Source of the DNA: Cynocephalus volans
Lineage: Eukaryota; Chordata; Mammalia; Dermoptera; Cynocephalidae
Direction of reading: 5' to 3'
DNA: 64,000 nucleotides
Assembly (NCBI RefSeq): GCF_027409185.1
Contig: NC_084464.1
Location: forward strand, 48,211,095 to 48,275,094
Shown here: positions 9,461-20,630 of the stretch, piece after piece
How positions within the stretch are numbered: position 1 is the first letter of the stretch
Layout of the letters: each line of letters starts with the position of its first letter
Position numbers and translations under genes: made by a program
Notes under the pieces: generated by a model
Databases searched by the model: none
The model's input: only the letters and a program-made list of their open reading frames with translations
Told to the model about the DNA's origin: nothing

Positions 9461-9964
9461 ACTATTTTTAACTCTCAGGTTCTGGGATCCCCATGACTCT
9501 TGCCCCAGCTCCTCACCCTGTCTTTATATGTTGGGGAAGGAGTCTACCCCACTACCACTAAATGGGGCATCAGAGAGGATGAGGACTGGGGTCTACGAGT
9601 CTTTAGTTTATGTATTTCTTGAACACTTGTACCACACTGGGCCTTGGGGATTGCAGTGAAAAATAGCTTGTCCTGGGCTATTATAAATAATACTGTAATA
9701 AATATCTGTGAATAACTATTATTTTCCAAAGAACCATTGTAGCCAGAGAGTGAAAACATATTCAGGTACAGAGATTCCTTTACTGGGTCACCCATGAGGC
9801 CATATAGCCCTGTAGCACACCCGGGTGCCTAAAAGGTACGCTGAAGCTGCACAGCCCCTAAGGTGCTGCCACCTAAAGTGTTGAATGAAGGCTCCCTGTT
9901 TGAGTGGGAATACAACAGGCACATCACAAGCACGGTGCAGACCTACACAAGCCTTATCATTTAC
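9461..9964. other. Mostly unassigned DNA
   Basis: A weak L1-like trace (TTATAAATAATACTGTAATAA) lies at about 9680. Nothing else is recognised. Confidence 0.35.
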
Positions 9965-10145
9965 ATCTTTCTCCATATTATTTCCTTTGATCCTTACAAC
10001 ACCCTTGTGAGCTAGGTAGTAATGGATGTAATGAGTTCATTCTACAGATGAGGAAACTAAGGCTCAGGACAGGACACTTGCCCAAGGTCACACAGCTAAG
10101 TGGTGGGGAGAAACTAGACCCCAGTGACACCAGTCCGCACCTGTG
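9965..10145 (-). repeat. MIR SINE
   Basis: Antisense copy: CTACAGATGAGGAAACTAAG, then TTGCCCAAGGTCACACAGC and TAAGTGGTGG. Confidence 0.8.
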
Positions 10146-10155
10146 ATCAACACGA

Positions 10156-11031
10156 TCACGTTGACAAGCTACACACAGCAGTCAACAAAGAACGCCTTTC
10201 TTCCTTTACATGGGGCTTTATCAACATGGGACATAGGACCCAGGCATTTTGGGTGGAGAAAAGAGCCCAAAAGTTCTGGAGCCTCCTGCCTGTACTTTGA
10301 GGCCACTCCTGGCTGTGTGTGTTTTCTTTGGTGGCGGGGAGAGGGAATGGAGGAAACGAAAAGAGCTCATCAGAGAGGAGCGATATGGCCCCCAAATGGG
10401 CACCACTGGCAGGGGGCAGGCCTTTTTCATCTTCATATCCCCAGTGCCTGGCACACAATAGGTGCTCCATGCAGGCTTCTAAACTGAAGACATAACCCCC
10501 ACCCCCTGGGATAACCCCTTCCGGGCTCAATCCTGTGCAGGGGCTGCATGTATTCTCTTCTTGGGTCCCCTCATGCTCACCATCACTTCTCCTCTTGCCC
10601 CATTCTTCTCCATGCCCTAAGCCTCTCCAGCGTTTGCCCCTTCTCGCCCCTCCCCCACCAATCACCAGAGCCTCATGTCCCTTAGAAACATCCGCAGGTC
10701 CACAGCTGAGGCCTCTAGCCAAGCACTCCTGATCTCGAGAGCTCCTTCTAGCTGGGGCTCTCTCCTTGTGTAGCAGGTTTCTTTTGAAAATCTCAACAAA
10801 GTAGGGATCCCAGAAAAAGCCAAAGTGCACATACACATGACAATGATGGGCCTTCAGTGTCCCGAGTTCATGTTTAGACCCTCCGAGAGCCCTGGTCAGG
10901 AGAGGCTGTTCCTGGTGGACCCAGCTCGGCACACATTCCCGTGGAACAGCTGGTTTCTGTAACCTTCCATCTGCACAGCAAGCTACTGAGTATGTTTGCC
11001 CCCAGCAAAGCCAAAAACTTGTCTGGAACAA
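10156..11031 (-). other. Long open frame without recognised function
   Basis: An ATG-initiated open frame of 291 codons spans this stretch. The product shows no domain, signal peptide or transmembrane segment that I recognise. It is rich in Gly, Arg and Ser from GC-biased DNA, and it runs across an L2 3-prime relic (about 10,430-10,475), which argues against a gene. I keep it only because its length is unusual for this window. Confidence 0.08.
10425..10480 (+). repeat. L2 3-prime end relic
   Basis: Carries the typical L2 terminus: CATATCCCCAGTGCCTGGCA followed by ATAGGTGCTCCATG. Confidence 0.65.
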
Positions 11032-11425
11032 ACATGTCTACTGTACCTTATTCTTAATTTCAAAATCCCCAAATCTCTGGAAACCATGTGATAAAGCAAG
11101 TCTCATCATAAGGCATTTGACTGCAAAACTTGACCTGACGTGAACTCTATTGGCAACAAAATGGACCTCAATTGAGGTGAAGCTATTTACAGCCTTTATT
11201 TACACCACTTAGTATGTGAATATTCATGGACTTGCTCAGAAATATTTATGTGTTTACCAGGTGCTGCCCCAGATCCTGCGGGGGATGTTTTATAATACAC
11301 AGTGTAGTCACCATGGCACCTTTCTAAAGTATAAAAAAATTCTGAATTCTGAAACCTGTCTGGCCCCATGGGTTTCAGGTAAGGATTGTGGATCTATATT
11401 TATAAAATGTCTTCTAAAAAAATTC
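11032..11425. other. Unassigned unique DNA
   Basis: AT-rich sequence with no recognised element. Confidence 0.4.
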
Positions 11426-11429
11426 ACAG

Positions 11430-11735
11430 GATTATGAGTGAAAGGAGTCAGACGGAGTATATACAGTCTGATCGCATTTAAGTGAAGTTCAAGAACAGGC
11501 AAAACAGTAGAAGTTAGAATAGCAATTACGGGGAGGGGGCGGGGGTGCACAGGGAATTGGTTAGGACAGAGGATGAGGAAACCTTTTAGAGAGTTGGAAA
11601 TGTTCTGTGTGCTGATCTATGTGGAGGTTACATGGGTACACACATATGTAAAAACTCATCAAGCTGTACAGTAAAGATTACTACACTTTGCTGTGTCTGT
11701 TATACTTCAAAATAAAAGTAAAAATAAAATTGGGG
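11430..11735 (+). mobile_element. L1 3-prime end
   Basis: Sense 3-prime part of an old L1: GAAATGTTCTGTGTGCTGAT, then GGAGGTTACATGGGTACAC and AACTCATCAAGCTGTACA, ending TTATACTTCAAAATAAAAG. Confidence 0.75.
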
Positions 11736-11739
11736 GAAT

Positions 11740-12595
11740 ATATTATCTCAAATTAAGCCACAAGAAGCTGCTTCCCTTGGCACTCCAACCTACCCTGTGA
11801 TATCTTCGAACTTCCCAACAAAGCTTAAATTAAAATCATCTTAATATAAGTTTGGCTTTTCTTTAATCCCCAGAAATTGGTTTAACACAAAATCAAATTC
11901 ACTGAACATTTTTAAAACTGTGATTTGCCCTCCAAAAGACTCCTTCCCCAGAGTAGATCTTTGCTTGAAAGCACAGTAGGAAGCACCCAGGGCCTGGCTT
12001 TCTTCAGCCTTTCCAGTCAACCAGGAGGACATTTCCCGGCCCTGCCGCCTCCGGCACGCGGCTCAGAGCAGCTCAGCCAGTGGTGTGCACGGATCCAGGC
12101 CTGGCACTCTACCCGTGGTGCTGCAAGTCAGGACTTGCACCCAGCCAACAATATCCTTTAATTGCATCTGATTAGCTGGAATTTGGAATTTGTATCTGGG
12201 AACAGAAGGGCACAGGGGACTCCTTGATTAAACAGGTCAGATAACCATATATTGCTAAGAGGAATGAGGAGCCTCTTCCCGTAGCCCTCTCATTGCTCAA
12301 CATCTGATTGCATATGGCCTTGTCCTTTGACACCTACCTCCACAACATCCCCACCTCCGCCTTCCCTCCCATTTCCTATCTGGGTCCAGGAGCTCAGCCT
12401 ACTGGGGCCTTGCTTCTCTGTGCGGCTCTGCTCCTGCCCTGGTTCAGCCTATGCGCCAACCTTTCCCATGTCGAGCAAGAGGGCACCAGTCTGGTGGCCT
12501 CAGGCTGTCCTCAGCTGCCTCAGATCCTTTGAAGAGCAAGTCAGGGTATAAACAAATACACCAAACTATTTGGGCTTTTTCCTCATATTTCTAGA
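11740..12595. other. Unassigned unique DNA
   Basis: No repeat or gene recognised. The short overlapping frames at 12,300-12,550 show no familiar domain. Confidence 0.4.
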
Positions 12596-12602
12596 GCAAC
12601 GC

Positions 12603-12925
12603 TGTCCTACAGAACTTTCTGTGCTGATGGAGATATTCTATACCTGCCTTGTCCAATATGGTAGCCACTAGCTACATGTGGCTACTGAACACCTGATGTG
12701 TGGCTAAGCACCACTGGGAACTAAATATTTAATTTTTTTTTTTTTTTTTTTTTTGAGGCTGGCGAATACGGGAATCTGAACCATTGACCTTGGTGTTATT
12801 AGCACCACACTCTACCAAATGAACTAACTGGACGGCCCCTGAACGTTTAATTTTTTTTAATGTTTTAATTAAAATTGAAATACTTGTGGTTAGTTGCTAC
12901 CATGTTGGACAGTGCAGCTCTAGAG
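12603..12925. mobile_element. Non-autonomous DNA transposon split by a CYN SINE
   Basis: Related to the element at 6083: the ends are ACGCTGTCCTACAGAA on the left and CATGTTGGACAGTGCAGCTC on the right. The inner block GGTAGCCACTAGCTACATG is shared. A SINE occupies 12733-12838. Confidence 0.7.
12733..12838 (-). mobile_element. CYN SINE monomer
   Basis: Reverse copy with a tail of more than 20 T, then GAGGCTGGCGAATACGGG, ending GAACTAACTGGACGGCCCC. The target was the T-rich ATTTAATTTTT stretch, repeated on the right as GTTTAATTTTTT. Confidence 0.88.
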
Positions 12926-13308
12926 AAAAGGAGGGGTTGGGGGCCTACTTCTTCTTTCACCTAGTCTAGTGGCCTGGTATCTTAGGAAGGTATTCTGTCT
13001 GCCCTTTGAAGACACCCAGCCCTCGTGTCTGTCCAGCTCCCAGATCTGTCTTCTTGCAGAATAATAACTGGGAGCATTTGTTGAGCCTCTACAGTGTCAG
13101 ACATTTTGCAAATATAACCCAGATAGACACTGAAGGGTCTTCCTGATGTTTCTTGTCAAGACTTACCCATCTGATGTCCTATGCCATCTGTCCCCACTCT
13201 CTGATGATAAGCCCACTACTGATGGCTGATGAGTAAACCCATTGACATCAATTTAATATGCTAGCTGTAGAGCTCCTGGATTACCCCACCCCCAGGAAAT
13301 TGTTCATT

Positions 13309-13529
13309 TTAACCAGGAGACAAAGGCTTGACCTCAAGGAGTGACTCAGTGAGGATCTCAAACCCAGATTTCTCAACCTGGACTTCAAGGCTTAGCAGAG
13401 CACACTGATCCTCCTCTCTTGTCGCCTCCCAGCTCTGACAAGAGGAGCCTGCTCTCCAGCTCATCCTGACCCAGCTGTCCACCCAGCCCACAGCCAGGCC
13501 TTCCCCACTGCTAAATGAGCTGCTGTTCC
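13309..13529. other. Unassigned unique DNA
   Basis: No recognised element. MIR-like scraps may occur at 13,040-13,110 but are too diverged to call. Confidence 0.3.
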
Positions 13530-13646
13530 CTCCTTTTTTCTCTTTTTTTGGAAGGGGAGAGTAGATGGATGTTATGGGGATTGGAACCCTTGACCTTGGT
13601 GTTACCAGTACCATGCTCTACATAATGAGCAACTGGCCAGCCCCCA
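13530..13646 (-). mobile_element. CYN SINE monomer
   Basis: Diverged reverse copy: GGGGATTGGAACCCTTGACC, a CAGTACCATGCTCTAC block, and GAGCAACTGGCCAGCCCCC at the reversed start. Confidence 0.82.
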
Positions 13647-13685
13647 ACCCCTTTTCTTAATCATGATAAAATGTATATAATATAA

Positions 13686-13779
13686 GGACTGGCTGGTGAG
13701 CTCAGTTCGTTAGACTGTGGTGCTAAAAACACCAAGGTCCAGAGTTCAATCCCTGTACTGGCCAGCTACCCCCCAAAAC
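13686..13779 (+). mobile_element. CYN SINE monomer
   Basis: GGCTGGTGAGCTCAGTTCG with B box AGTTCAATCCC. The tail is replaced by a TG then TA microsatellite at 13780-13805. Confidence 0.85.
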
Positions 13780-13805
13780 AGTGTGTGTGTGTATATATAT
13801 ATACA

Positions 13806-14398
13806 TAATTTATGTATAACTTACCATTTTAACCATTTTTAGGTGCACAGTTCAGTGGCATTCACATTGCTTGTGACCGTCACCACCATTCATCTCCAGA
13901 ACTTCTTCAGTTTCCCAGACTGAAACTCTATATCCACTAAACAATAACTCTCCATTCCTTGCTCCCTCCAGCCTCTGGCAACCACCCTTCTACTTTTTGC
14001 TACTCTGGATCTGACTACTTTAGATACATCACATAAGTGGACTCATAAATATTTGTCCTTTTGTGTCTAGCTTATCTCACTTAGCATAATGTCTTTGAGT
14101 TCATCCAAGTTGTAGCACATTAGAAGTTTCTTTCTTTTTAAGGCTAAAAATATTCCATTATATGTACGTACCACATTATGTTTACCATTCATCTGTTGAT
14201 GGACCCTTGGGTTGCTTCCTCTTTTTGGTTATTGTGAATAACACAGCTATGAACATCAGTGTACAAATATCTGTTCACATCTCTGCTGTTCATTCTTTTG
14301 GGTATGTACCCAGAAATGGAATTGTTGGATCATTTGGTAACTCTATGCTCAATTTTTAGAGGAACTGCCATAGTGTTTCCACAGCTGCTGCTCCACTT
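13806..14398 (-). mobile_element. L1 3-prime region
   Basis: The plus strand reads as antisense L1 ORF2 end and 3-prime region. Landmarks are CATTTTTAGGTGCACAGTTC, CTTAGCATAATGTC, GGTATGTACCCAGAAATGG and GAGGAACTGCCATAGTGTTT. A CYN SINE interrupts it at 14398. Confidence 0.85.
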
Positions 14399-14498
14399 TT
14401 TTCTTTTTTTGGCAGCAGCTGGCCAGTACAGGGATCAAACCCTGGACCTTGGTGTTATCAGCACCATGCTCTAACCAACTGAGCTAACAGCCAGCCCT
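14398..14498 (-). mobile_element. CYN SINE monomer inside L1
   Basis: Reverse copy: T tract, GGCAGCAGCTGGCCAGTACA, ending CTGAGCTAACAGCCAGCCC. A short imperfect duplication (TCCACTT / TACACTT) is present. Confidence 0.88.
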
Positions 14499-14576
14499 AC
14501 ACTTCATCTAACTCCCTGCTCCTCTGACATCTACATTAGCTGGCATATTAGCTGTCACCATTTGAAAGGCAGAGCT

Positions 14577-14666
14577 GGGGCTGGCTGGTTAGCTAACTTG
14601 GTTAGAGCATGGTGCAGGTAACGCCAAAGTCATAGGTTCAGATCTCTGTAACAGGTCAGCAGCCAA
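14577..14666 (+). mobile_element. CYN SINE monomer
   Basis: GGGGCTGGCTGGTTAGCTAAC with B box GGTTCAGATC. Its A-rich tail has become the AAT microsatellite that follows. Confidence 0.87.
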
Positions 14667-14729
<63 letters not shown>

Positions 14730-14733
14730 TAAT
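14667..14733 (+). repeat. AAT trinucleotide microsatellite
   Basis: About 22 AAT units, almost pure, directly at the 3-prime end of the preceding SINE. Confidence 0.97.
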
Positions 14734-14959
14734 GTAGGGCTGAACTCATTGCTCCCAACCCAATGATTTGGAGGAAACTCAATGGTAATGTGCCAGAGGG
14801 CAGGATTTAACCTGGCCTATTTCAATGTTTATATTAGAAATTCCAATAAAGATATGTAGGTCTGCTAATCAAATACAGAGATGTTGTAAGATGAGAGGTC
14901 TGGAATACACAGAATGAAGATTTTAAAATAGTGTGACAGACAGGAGTGACGGAGCTATA

Positions 14960-15185
14960 AAATTAACCTCTCTTCATTGAGTGCCACAATGGGCTGAGCA
15001 CTGGGTTAAATTCATTTCCTTTATGATTATTTAAATGTCACACCTCTATGAGATCAGAAATATTAACCCATTTTTACAGATGAAGAAATTGAGACTCAGA
15101 AAAGCTAAGTAACATATTCACCCTGAGGTTCCTTCCGGTGAAAGGAATCTGATCCAGAGTTCATACTCTTTCCATCATACTATGA
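14960..15185 (-). repeat. MIR SINE
   Basis: Antisense copy: CATTGAGTGCCACAATGGGC, then TTTTTACAGATGAAGAAATTG and GACTCAGAAAAGC. Confidence 0.75.
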
Positions 15186-15232
15186 CACCTCCTACACCAA
15201 AAAAATGAACATCAAAAGGGTAAAAAACCTTA

Positions 15233-15400
15233 GGGCTGGCCCATAGCTCACTTGGGAGAGTGTGGTGCTGGTAACACCAAGGCTGCGGGTTTGGATCCCA
15301 AATAAGGATGGCCGGTTAGCTCACTTGAGAGAGCGTGGTGCTGACAACACCAAGTCAAGGGTTAAGATCCCCTTACCGGTCATCTTTTAAAGAAAAAAAA
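15233..15400 (+). mobile_element. CYN tRNA-Ile SINE, dimer
   Basis: First unit GGGCTGGCCCATAGCTC, second unit GGATGGCCGGTTAGCTC, ending in A10. The diverged duplication AAAAGGGTAAAAAACCTT / AAAAGGGGTGAAAAACCTT lies on both sides. Confidence 0.92.
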
Positions 15401-15538
15401 AAGGGGTGAAAAACCTTGATACAATTCTCATTAAGGTTGGGGAAGACCTGGCTTGTCAGCACTCATGACACCAAGGTCTTGGAATTTTTGCAGAGCTTAA
15501 AGCACAGTGACATAGCTCCTTAAAAAACCCACATAACA

Positions 15539-15708
15539 GGCCAGCCCGTGGCTCACTCGGGAGAGTGTGGTGCTGATAACACCAAGGCCACGGGTTCGGA
15601 TCTCGTATAGGGATGGCTGGTTAGCTCACTGGGTGAGCGTGGTGCTGACAACACCAAGTCAAGGGTTAAGATCCTCTTACCAGTCATCTTTAAAAAAAAA
15701 AAAACAAA
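15539..15708 (+). mobile_element. CYN tRNA-Ile SINE, dimer
   Basis: GGCCAGCCCGTGGCTCACTC opens the first unit and GGATGGCTGGTTAGCTCAC the second. The TSD is near perfect: AAAAACCCACATAAC before, AAAAAACTCACATAAC after. It lies only about 140 bp from the previous dimer, in the same direction. Confidence 0.93.
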
Positions 15709-15844
15709 AAAACTCACATAACCTTGGGCTCCATCTATTCACAGGAATATAGTGACCAAATCAAAGAAGTTACTACTTATTCTCTTACTATGTACCACAC
15801 CAATGACATTGAGAGGAGGTGGCCAGTTCCAGACATCAGGTTTT

Positions 15845-16590
15845 TAAAAATAGCTTTCTTGAGGTACCATTGGCATACAATAAACTGCACATATTTAGAG
15901 TACACAATTTGATAAGCTTTGGCACATGTATAAACTTGTGAAATTATCACCAGAATCAAGTGAACATCTCCTTCACCCCAGTTTCTTTGTTCTTCAGAAT
16001 TCCTTCCTCCTGCTCCTCTCTGCCTCCACATCCCTGGGCAACCACTGAGGTGCCTTCTTTCACTTTGATTAGTTTGTATTTTTTAGAATTTTATATAAAT
16101 GAAACCATGCAGTATGGACCTTTGTTATTTTTCATCTGGTTTCTTTTACTCAGTGTAATTATTTTGAGATTCATCCATATCGTTCAGTGTCATTATATCA
16201 ATAGTTGTTCACGCGTATCAGCAGGTTTTTTGTTTGGCCCAGTAGTGTGTTATGGTATGGATATACCACAGTTTGTTTGTCCATTCACTATTGATGGACA
16301 TCTGTGCTGTTTTCGGATCTTGGCTAGTACAAATGAAGTTGTTATGTACATTTGCCTTTGAACAGACATATGCTTTCATTTATGTTGGGTAAATATTTTG
16401 AAGTGGAATGGCTAGGTCATATGAAAGATGTAGTTTCACTTTTTAAGAAACTGTCAACTGTTTCCCAAAGTACCATTTTTCATTCCCACCAGCAATCCTG
16501 GAGAGTTTTATTTGCTCCACATCCTTGTGAACACTTGGTATGGTCAGTCTTTTTCATTTTAGCTGTTGTACTAGGTGTGTAGTGGTCAGA
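15845..16590 (-). mobile_element. L1 3-prime region
   Basis: Antisense old L1. Landmarks are TTCTTGAGGTACCATTGGCA, TATAAATGAAACCATGCAGT, GATTCATCCATATCGTTCAG, GATATACCACAGTTTGTTTG and TTCATTCCCACCAGCAATCC. Confidence 0.85.
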
Positions 16591-17224
16591 CATCACTTTT
16601 TAAGTAGATCACATTACAAACCAAAAAGTGCCTAGAAGAAAATGCTAGAAGGGGAAAGATCTGGAACCAGGCCCTGTGGGAAACTGGGCTGGGGGTGGGA
16701 TATTTAGCTTGGAGAAAAGTGGTTATCCTGATATCTGGAAGCGGGATTAAATTTGTGTTGTTTTAAGGATGTGCTTGAACCCAGAGGGAAAAGCCAGCGG
16801 GGAACAGATTGTGCTCCATCAGAGGACTGCCTGATACAGCCTCTCAAAGGCAGAACAGGCCTTTGAGGAAGTGAGAACCCTATCATTGGAAATGGTCTAA
16901 CAGCAGAATTGGGAGGATTCCCCTCTCAGAAATGGTTAGGTCAATTCCATTCACATTGGTTGAGCATCTACTATGCCCTGCAATGGGGCAGGGTCGAGAG
17001 GATACAAAAGCAAATGTTATTATGGCTTTGCCTGAATAATATCATTTGATTAGGGCTCTGGCTAAGGTAATATGCAAGGGTGATGGGAAGGAGACGGAGG
17101 TGGAGCTTTCCAGAGGAGATGACATTGCAACTGGGTCTCAGTATGAAAGAATTCCTAACCAGGGTGGTAGTTTGGACTCAATGATCTTCTGATACCTAAG
17201 ATTCTAAAATCAGGCTGCATTAAA
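16591..17224. other. Mostly unassigned DNA
   Basis: A weak MIR-like trace (GGTTGAGCATCTACTATGCC) occurs near 16,955. Nothing else is recognised. Confidence 0.35.
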
Positions 17225-17620
17225 AACAACCTAAAAGTCCATTAGTAGGGGCCTAGCAATATAAATAAAGATCCATCCTTAGAATAGAATAATATTCAGC
17301 TGAAATATAATTGAGGATGTTCTTTACATATGATATATAATGATCTACAAGATATATTAGGTGAAAACAAGCAAGGTCCAGACACTGTGCGGTGAACTCC
17401 CATTTGAATTTTTAAAAAGGGGTCTGGTATGAATACACACACATGTATTTGCTTTTATTTGCATAATCTCATGTCTCTGGGCCACATAAGAAACCAGTAA
17501 CATAGGTTGCCTTTGAGAAGGGAAGTGGCTGGGAGGCAGATGAGAGAAAGAAACTGTGTTTTATATACACAGTTACTTAGAATTTAAATTATGTAGGTAG
17601 ATTGCCTATTTAAAGTGAAA
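17225..17620 (+). mobile_element. L1 3-prime region
   Basis: Sense L1 3-prime end: AAAGTCCATTAGTAGGGGCC, AATAATATTCAGCTGAAATA, CAAGATATATTAGGTGAAAA, GCAAGGTCCAGACACTGTG and the TTTGCTTTTATTTGCATAA block. Confidence 0.78.
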
Positions 17621-17624
17621 TTAA

Positions 17625-17739
17625 GGGCCGGTTGGTTAGCTCAGTTGGTTAGAGCATGGTGCTGATAACACCAAGGTCCAGGGTTCAATCTCTGTACCTG
17701 CCAGTCACTAGGTGGAAAAAAAAAAAAAAAAAAAAAAAA
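17625..17739 (+). mobile_element. CYN SINE monomer
   Basis: This copy stays closest to mammalian tRNA-Ile: GGTTAGCTCAGTTGGTTAGA, then GCATGGTGCTGATAACACC. The anticodon position reads GAT. The A tail of about 24 nt passes into AG repeats (17739-17754). Confidence 0.92.
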
Positions 17740-17944
17740 GAGAGAGAGAGAGAGTACTAAAAACACCATTTTGAAAGAAAATAAAGGCGCCTGCCTGATG
17801 CAACATATCATCCCAGTGTGCGTTCCTTAGTCTTTTCCTGTGTCCATCTCCCTCCACTAAACCAGGCTTAGCCCTCAGAGGAAGCCTCCCCTGGGAGCTT
17901 CTATCCCATTCCTTTCTACCTCCCCAAGGCTCACAGCCTCTAGA

Positions 17945-18105
17945 CCAATGTTTCCCAAACATTCGTGTGCATACAGATCAACCTGGTATCTTGTAAAAAT
18001 CTGATTCTGATTCAGCAGTCTGGAGTGGGTCCAGAGATTCTGCACCTGTATCCAGCTCCTGGGTGAGGCTGATGCTAGTGGTCATGGGCCACCCTTTGAG
18101 TAGGA
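17945..18105 (+). mobile_element. MER5-type hAT relic
   Basis: Opens with CCAATGTTTCCCAAACATTC and contains CTGATTCTGATTCAGCAGTC and GAGGCTGATGCTAGTGGTC, all MER5A landmarks. Confidence 0.75.
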
Positions 18106-18109
18106 AGGG

Positions 18110-19130
18110 TCTCTAGCTCTGCACTCTCCTCCATGATGAGGCTCATGGCTTACTCATCAACAGGTCTTGAGAAGCTTCCTGGTCCAGGGAAGAGGAAGGG
18201 AGTGTGACGGTGGAGATTCTGAGAGCAAGGCACGTCCCTTGCCGATCTATCTGGTCTAGCCTCTCAGCCCTGCAAACAGAGTCGGGACCACTGACTGCTG
18301 CCCCTGGTCTCCATTCCCATCTACCACTGTTTGGCTGCCACAGTTCCTCCAGCTGCCTCCACTGAAGGGAGGCCCAGACAGCTGGTGGGACAAATGGTGC
18401 CCCCAGGGGGCCCCAGGGGGGTGGTGCAGAATACACGCTGGGGTACGGTGCCGTGCATTGCACCAGGGCAGCTGGCCTACACTTCACAGCCAAAGAAATG
18501 CCTTTCCTATTTCTGATGGGCTAACGTGGCTGTGGGCCACCCACCCCCACCTCATGCCAAACCAAACCTCCTTCAGCAAACGAAACCAGACAGTGTTTGG
18601 CACAGCCTATTTCCCTACACGAAAAGCAGACGTCTTGGATCCAGGTGCAGCAGGACCACCTGCTCTGGAGGAAAGCAGACGGCCCTCCAGCAGAGGTCTC
18701 CTCACCCACCAGGGTAAACTGACCTGAGAATCTGGATGTCATTCTGCTAAACACCCCCATCACACTCCTTGCCCCAGGGTACAGGGTAGTTTTCCAGGCC
18801 ACACATGTGGGTTTCCCTGATGAGACATTTTTCTGTGTGACGAAACCCTGCTCATGGCCACTGCCAGCGAGAAACGAGCGTGGTGTGAGTTCTGGAGGGA
18901 AGTCAGCAGACTTGTCCCCTTGGGGCCTACAGTGACCACTGAAGAAGTGCCAGAAAAGGTGTCCTCTCCCCCAACGTTGTCCCCACCTCCCTATGACAAT
19001 GCACCACACATGTTCATTTTTCTGGGATGAGAATTTGCTCTCTTAAAATGCTCCCATCCACAGGAGAGGTAATTCATTAAGCTGTTATCAGTCATCTAGA
19101 ACTGAAAGTGAATTAGTTGGTCACTCCTGA
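18110..19130. other. Unassigned unique DNA
   Basis: No repeat recognised. Open frames on both strands (18,143-18,493 and 18,521-19,009) show no known domain and overlap one another, so I do not call a gene. Confidence 0.4.
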
Positions 19131-19134
19131 GATG

Positions 19135-19255
19135 TTACACCTGGAAAGGGCCTAGTCCAACTCCTCCTTTTTACAAGTCAGGAAACTGAAGCCTAGAGTG
19201 CAAGGCTACTGACTCAACGTCAGGCAACAAGGTGGTGACCAAGTCAAGGTCAGGA
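19135..19255 (-). repeat. MIR/L2-like fragment
   Basis: TTTTTACAAGTCAGGAAACTG and AAGCCTAGAGTGCAAG suggest an antisense MIR, diverged after that. Confidence 0.5.
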
Positions 19256-19550
19256 AGAGCCACACGAGATGGATTGTGAACAGATGACTGGGGCGATGAG
19301 GAAAACCCCAATATAATGGGAGTGGGGCACAGTCAAGCTTTCACTTCAGACTAACTCAGTGCTGTACCAAGTTTTCCCCCAAGAGAAGGCAGGACACAGA
19401 GCCAGTAGTTGCTCCCCACCCCGTCCCACCCTTGAGCATAAAATGTCTTTGAAGTCTCTTGTTTTATCTTAAAGTTCATTCAGCTACAACATTCTACTCC
19501 ATCATATATACTAGTTTTCTTTCACATTAAAATAATAGTGAGATTTATGA

Positions 19551-19626
19551 AGGTACTTCAAAAAGTTCATGGAAAGATTCATATTATCTTTTGGTTCTAT
19601 TTTTCCACGAATGTTTTGAAGTACCT
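19551..19626. mobile_element. Palindromic mariner-like MITE, copy 1
   Basis: A 76-bp imperfect inverted repeat. The left arm is AGGTACTTCAAAAAGTTCAT and the right arm ends ATGTTTTGAAGTACCT. A second copy in inverted internal orientation lies at 52641. The transposon superfamily is inferred from size and structure. Confidence 0.7.
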
Positions 19627-19800
19627 CATACTTAGTGAGATACCATTTCCATTTACCACATAGGCTGAGATCAAAGTTTGTATTTCTGGGGAGGCTGGGA
19701 CAGGGATATGGAGATTTTTGACTGTATGCCATTTCCTACTTTTTCGAATTTTATGCCATCTGCAAGTATTATCTAGTCAAAAAAATAATAACCTTTAAAC

Positions 19801-20017
19801 TTTATTTATTTATTTTTATTTTTATTTATTTATTATTATTTTTTAAATTTTATTTATTTTTTATAAAGATGACCAGTAAGGGGATCTTAACCCTTGACTT
19901 GGTGCTGTCAGCACCACACTCACCATTGAGCTAACCGGCCATCCCTCTATGGGATCCGAACCCGTGGCCTTGGTGTTATCAGCACCACACTCTCTCGAGT
20001 GAGCCACTGGCTGACCT
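19801..20017 (-). mobile_element. CYN tRNA-Ile SINE, dimer
   Basis: Long T/A-rich reversed tail (TTTA units), then GATGACCAGTAAGGGGATC and, in the first unit, GGGATCCGAACCCGTGGCC. The TSD is TAACCTTTAAAC at 19789 and TAACATTTAAAC at 20018. Confidence 0.92.
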
Positions 20018-20394
20018 TAACATTTAAACTTTAAAATGCGAATTGGTGGAGGCATGGAGAACAGGCATTCTCGTTCTGATGGGAGGCAGTGCAAACAGAA
20101 ACATCTGCATGCTGGACAACCGGGATATTTATCCAAATGTTAAACACGCACACCTTTTATCTGACTGTGTCTGGTCTAGGAATCTAGCCCACACCTGGGA
20201 GAAATGACGTCCAAGCATATTCACACTGCATTATGCGTGCTGACCCTGAGAGGCTGGCCTGAGCAGCAAATCATCTTTGAAGATCCTGCCGACTCTAAAC
20301 AAAGACCAGAAGCTAGCTCTCACACTTCTCATCTGGTGATCTCACTCCACCTTTTGGAGAATTGCTCAGCATATAATAGTAGAAAGTAACTGCT

Positions 20395-20630
20395 GTCTAC
20401 AGAGTGCTTGATGTGTGCCTGGCTCTTTTATGTAGATTAAACCCCTTCAATTCTCACGATAACATCATGAATTAGCTACTATTATCATCAGCCATGTGTG
20501 ATAGATGAGGACATTAGGGCATGTTAGTGCTAACCTTGCCCAAGGACACGCTTGCTTAAAGCTAGTAAGTGACAGAGAGAGGATTGTTACCGGGGCCCAT
20601 GCTCCGAACCGCTGTGCTGTGCTGTCTCTC
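20395..20630 (-). repeat. MIR SINE
   Basis: Near full-length antisense copy: ACAGAGTGCTTGATGTGTGC, AATTCTCACGATAACATCAT, CTTGCCCAAGGACACGC and AAAGCTAGTAAGTGACAGA. Confidence 0.85.

Noticed and set aside
13806-14474. Hydrophobic open frames
   Set aside because: They are antisense translations of an L1 3-prime region with a SINE inserted.
15567-15752. Recurring small open frames with similar N-termini (also at 3612 and 60355)
   Set aside because: They are translations of the CYN dimer consensus, not a protein family.
17625-17704. Possible functional tRNA-Ile gene
   Set aside because: A and B boxes are present, but the same sequence recurs throughout the window with A tails and target duplications. 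The acceptor stem does not pair cleanly, so it is a SINE.
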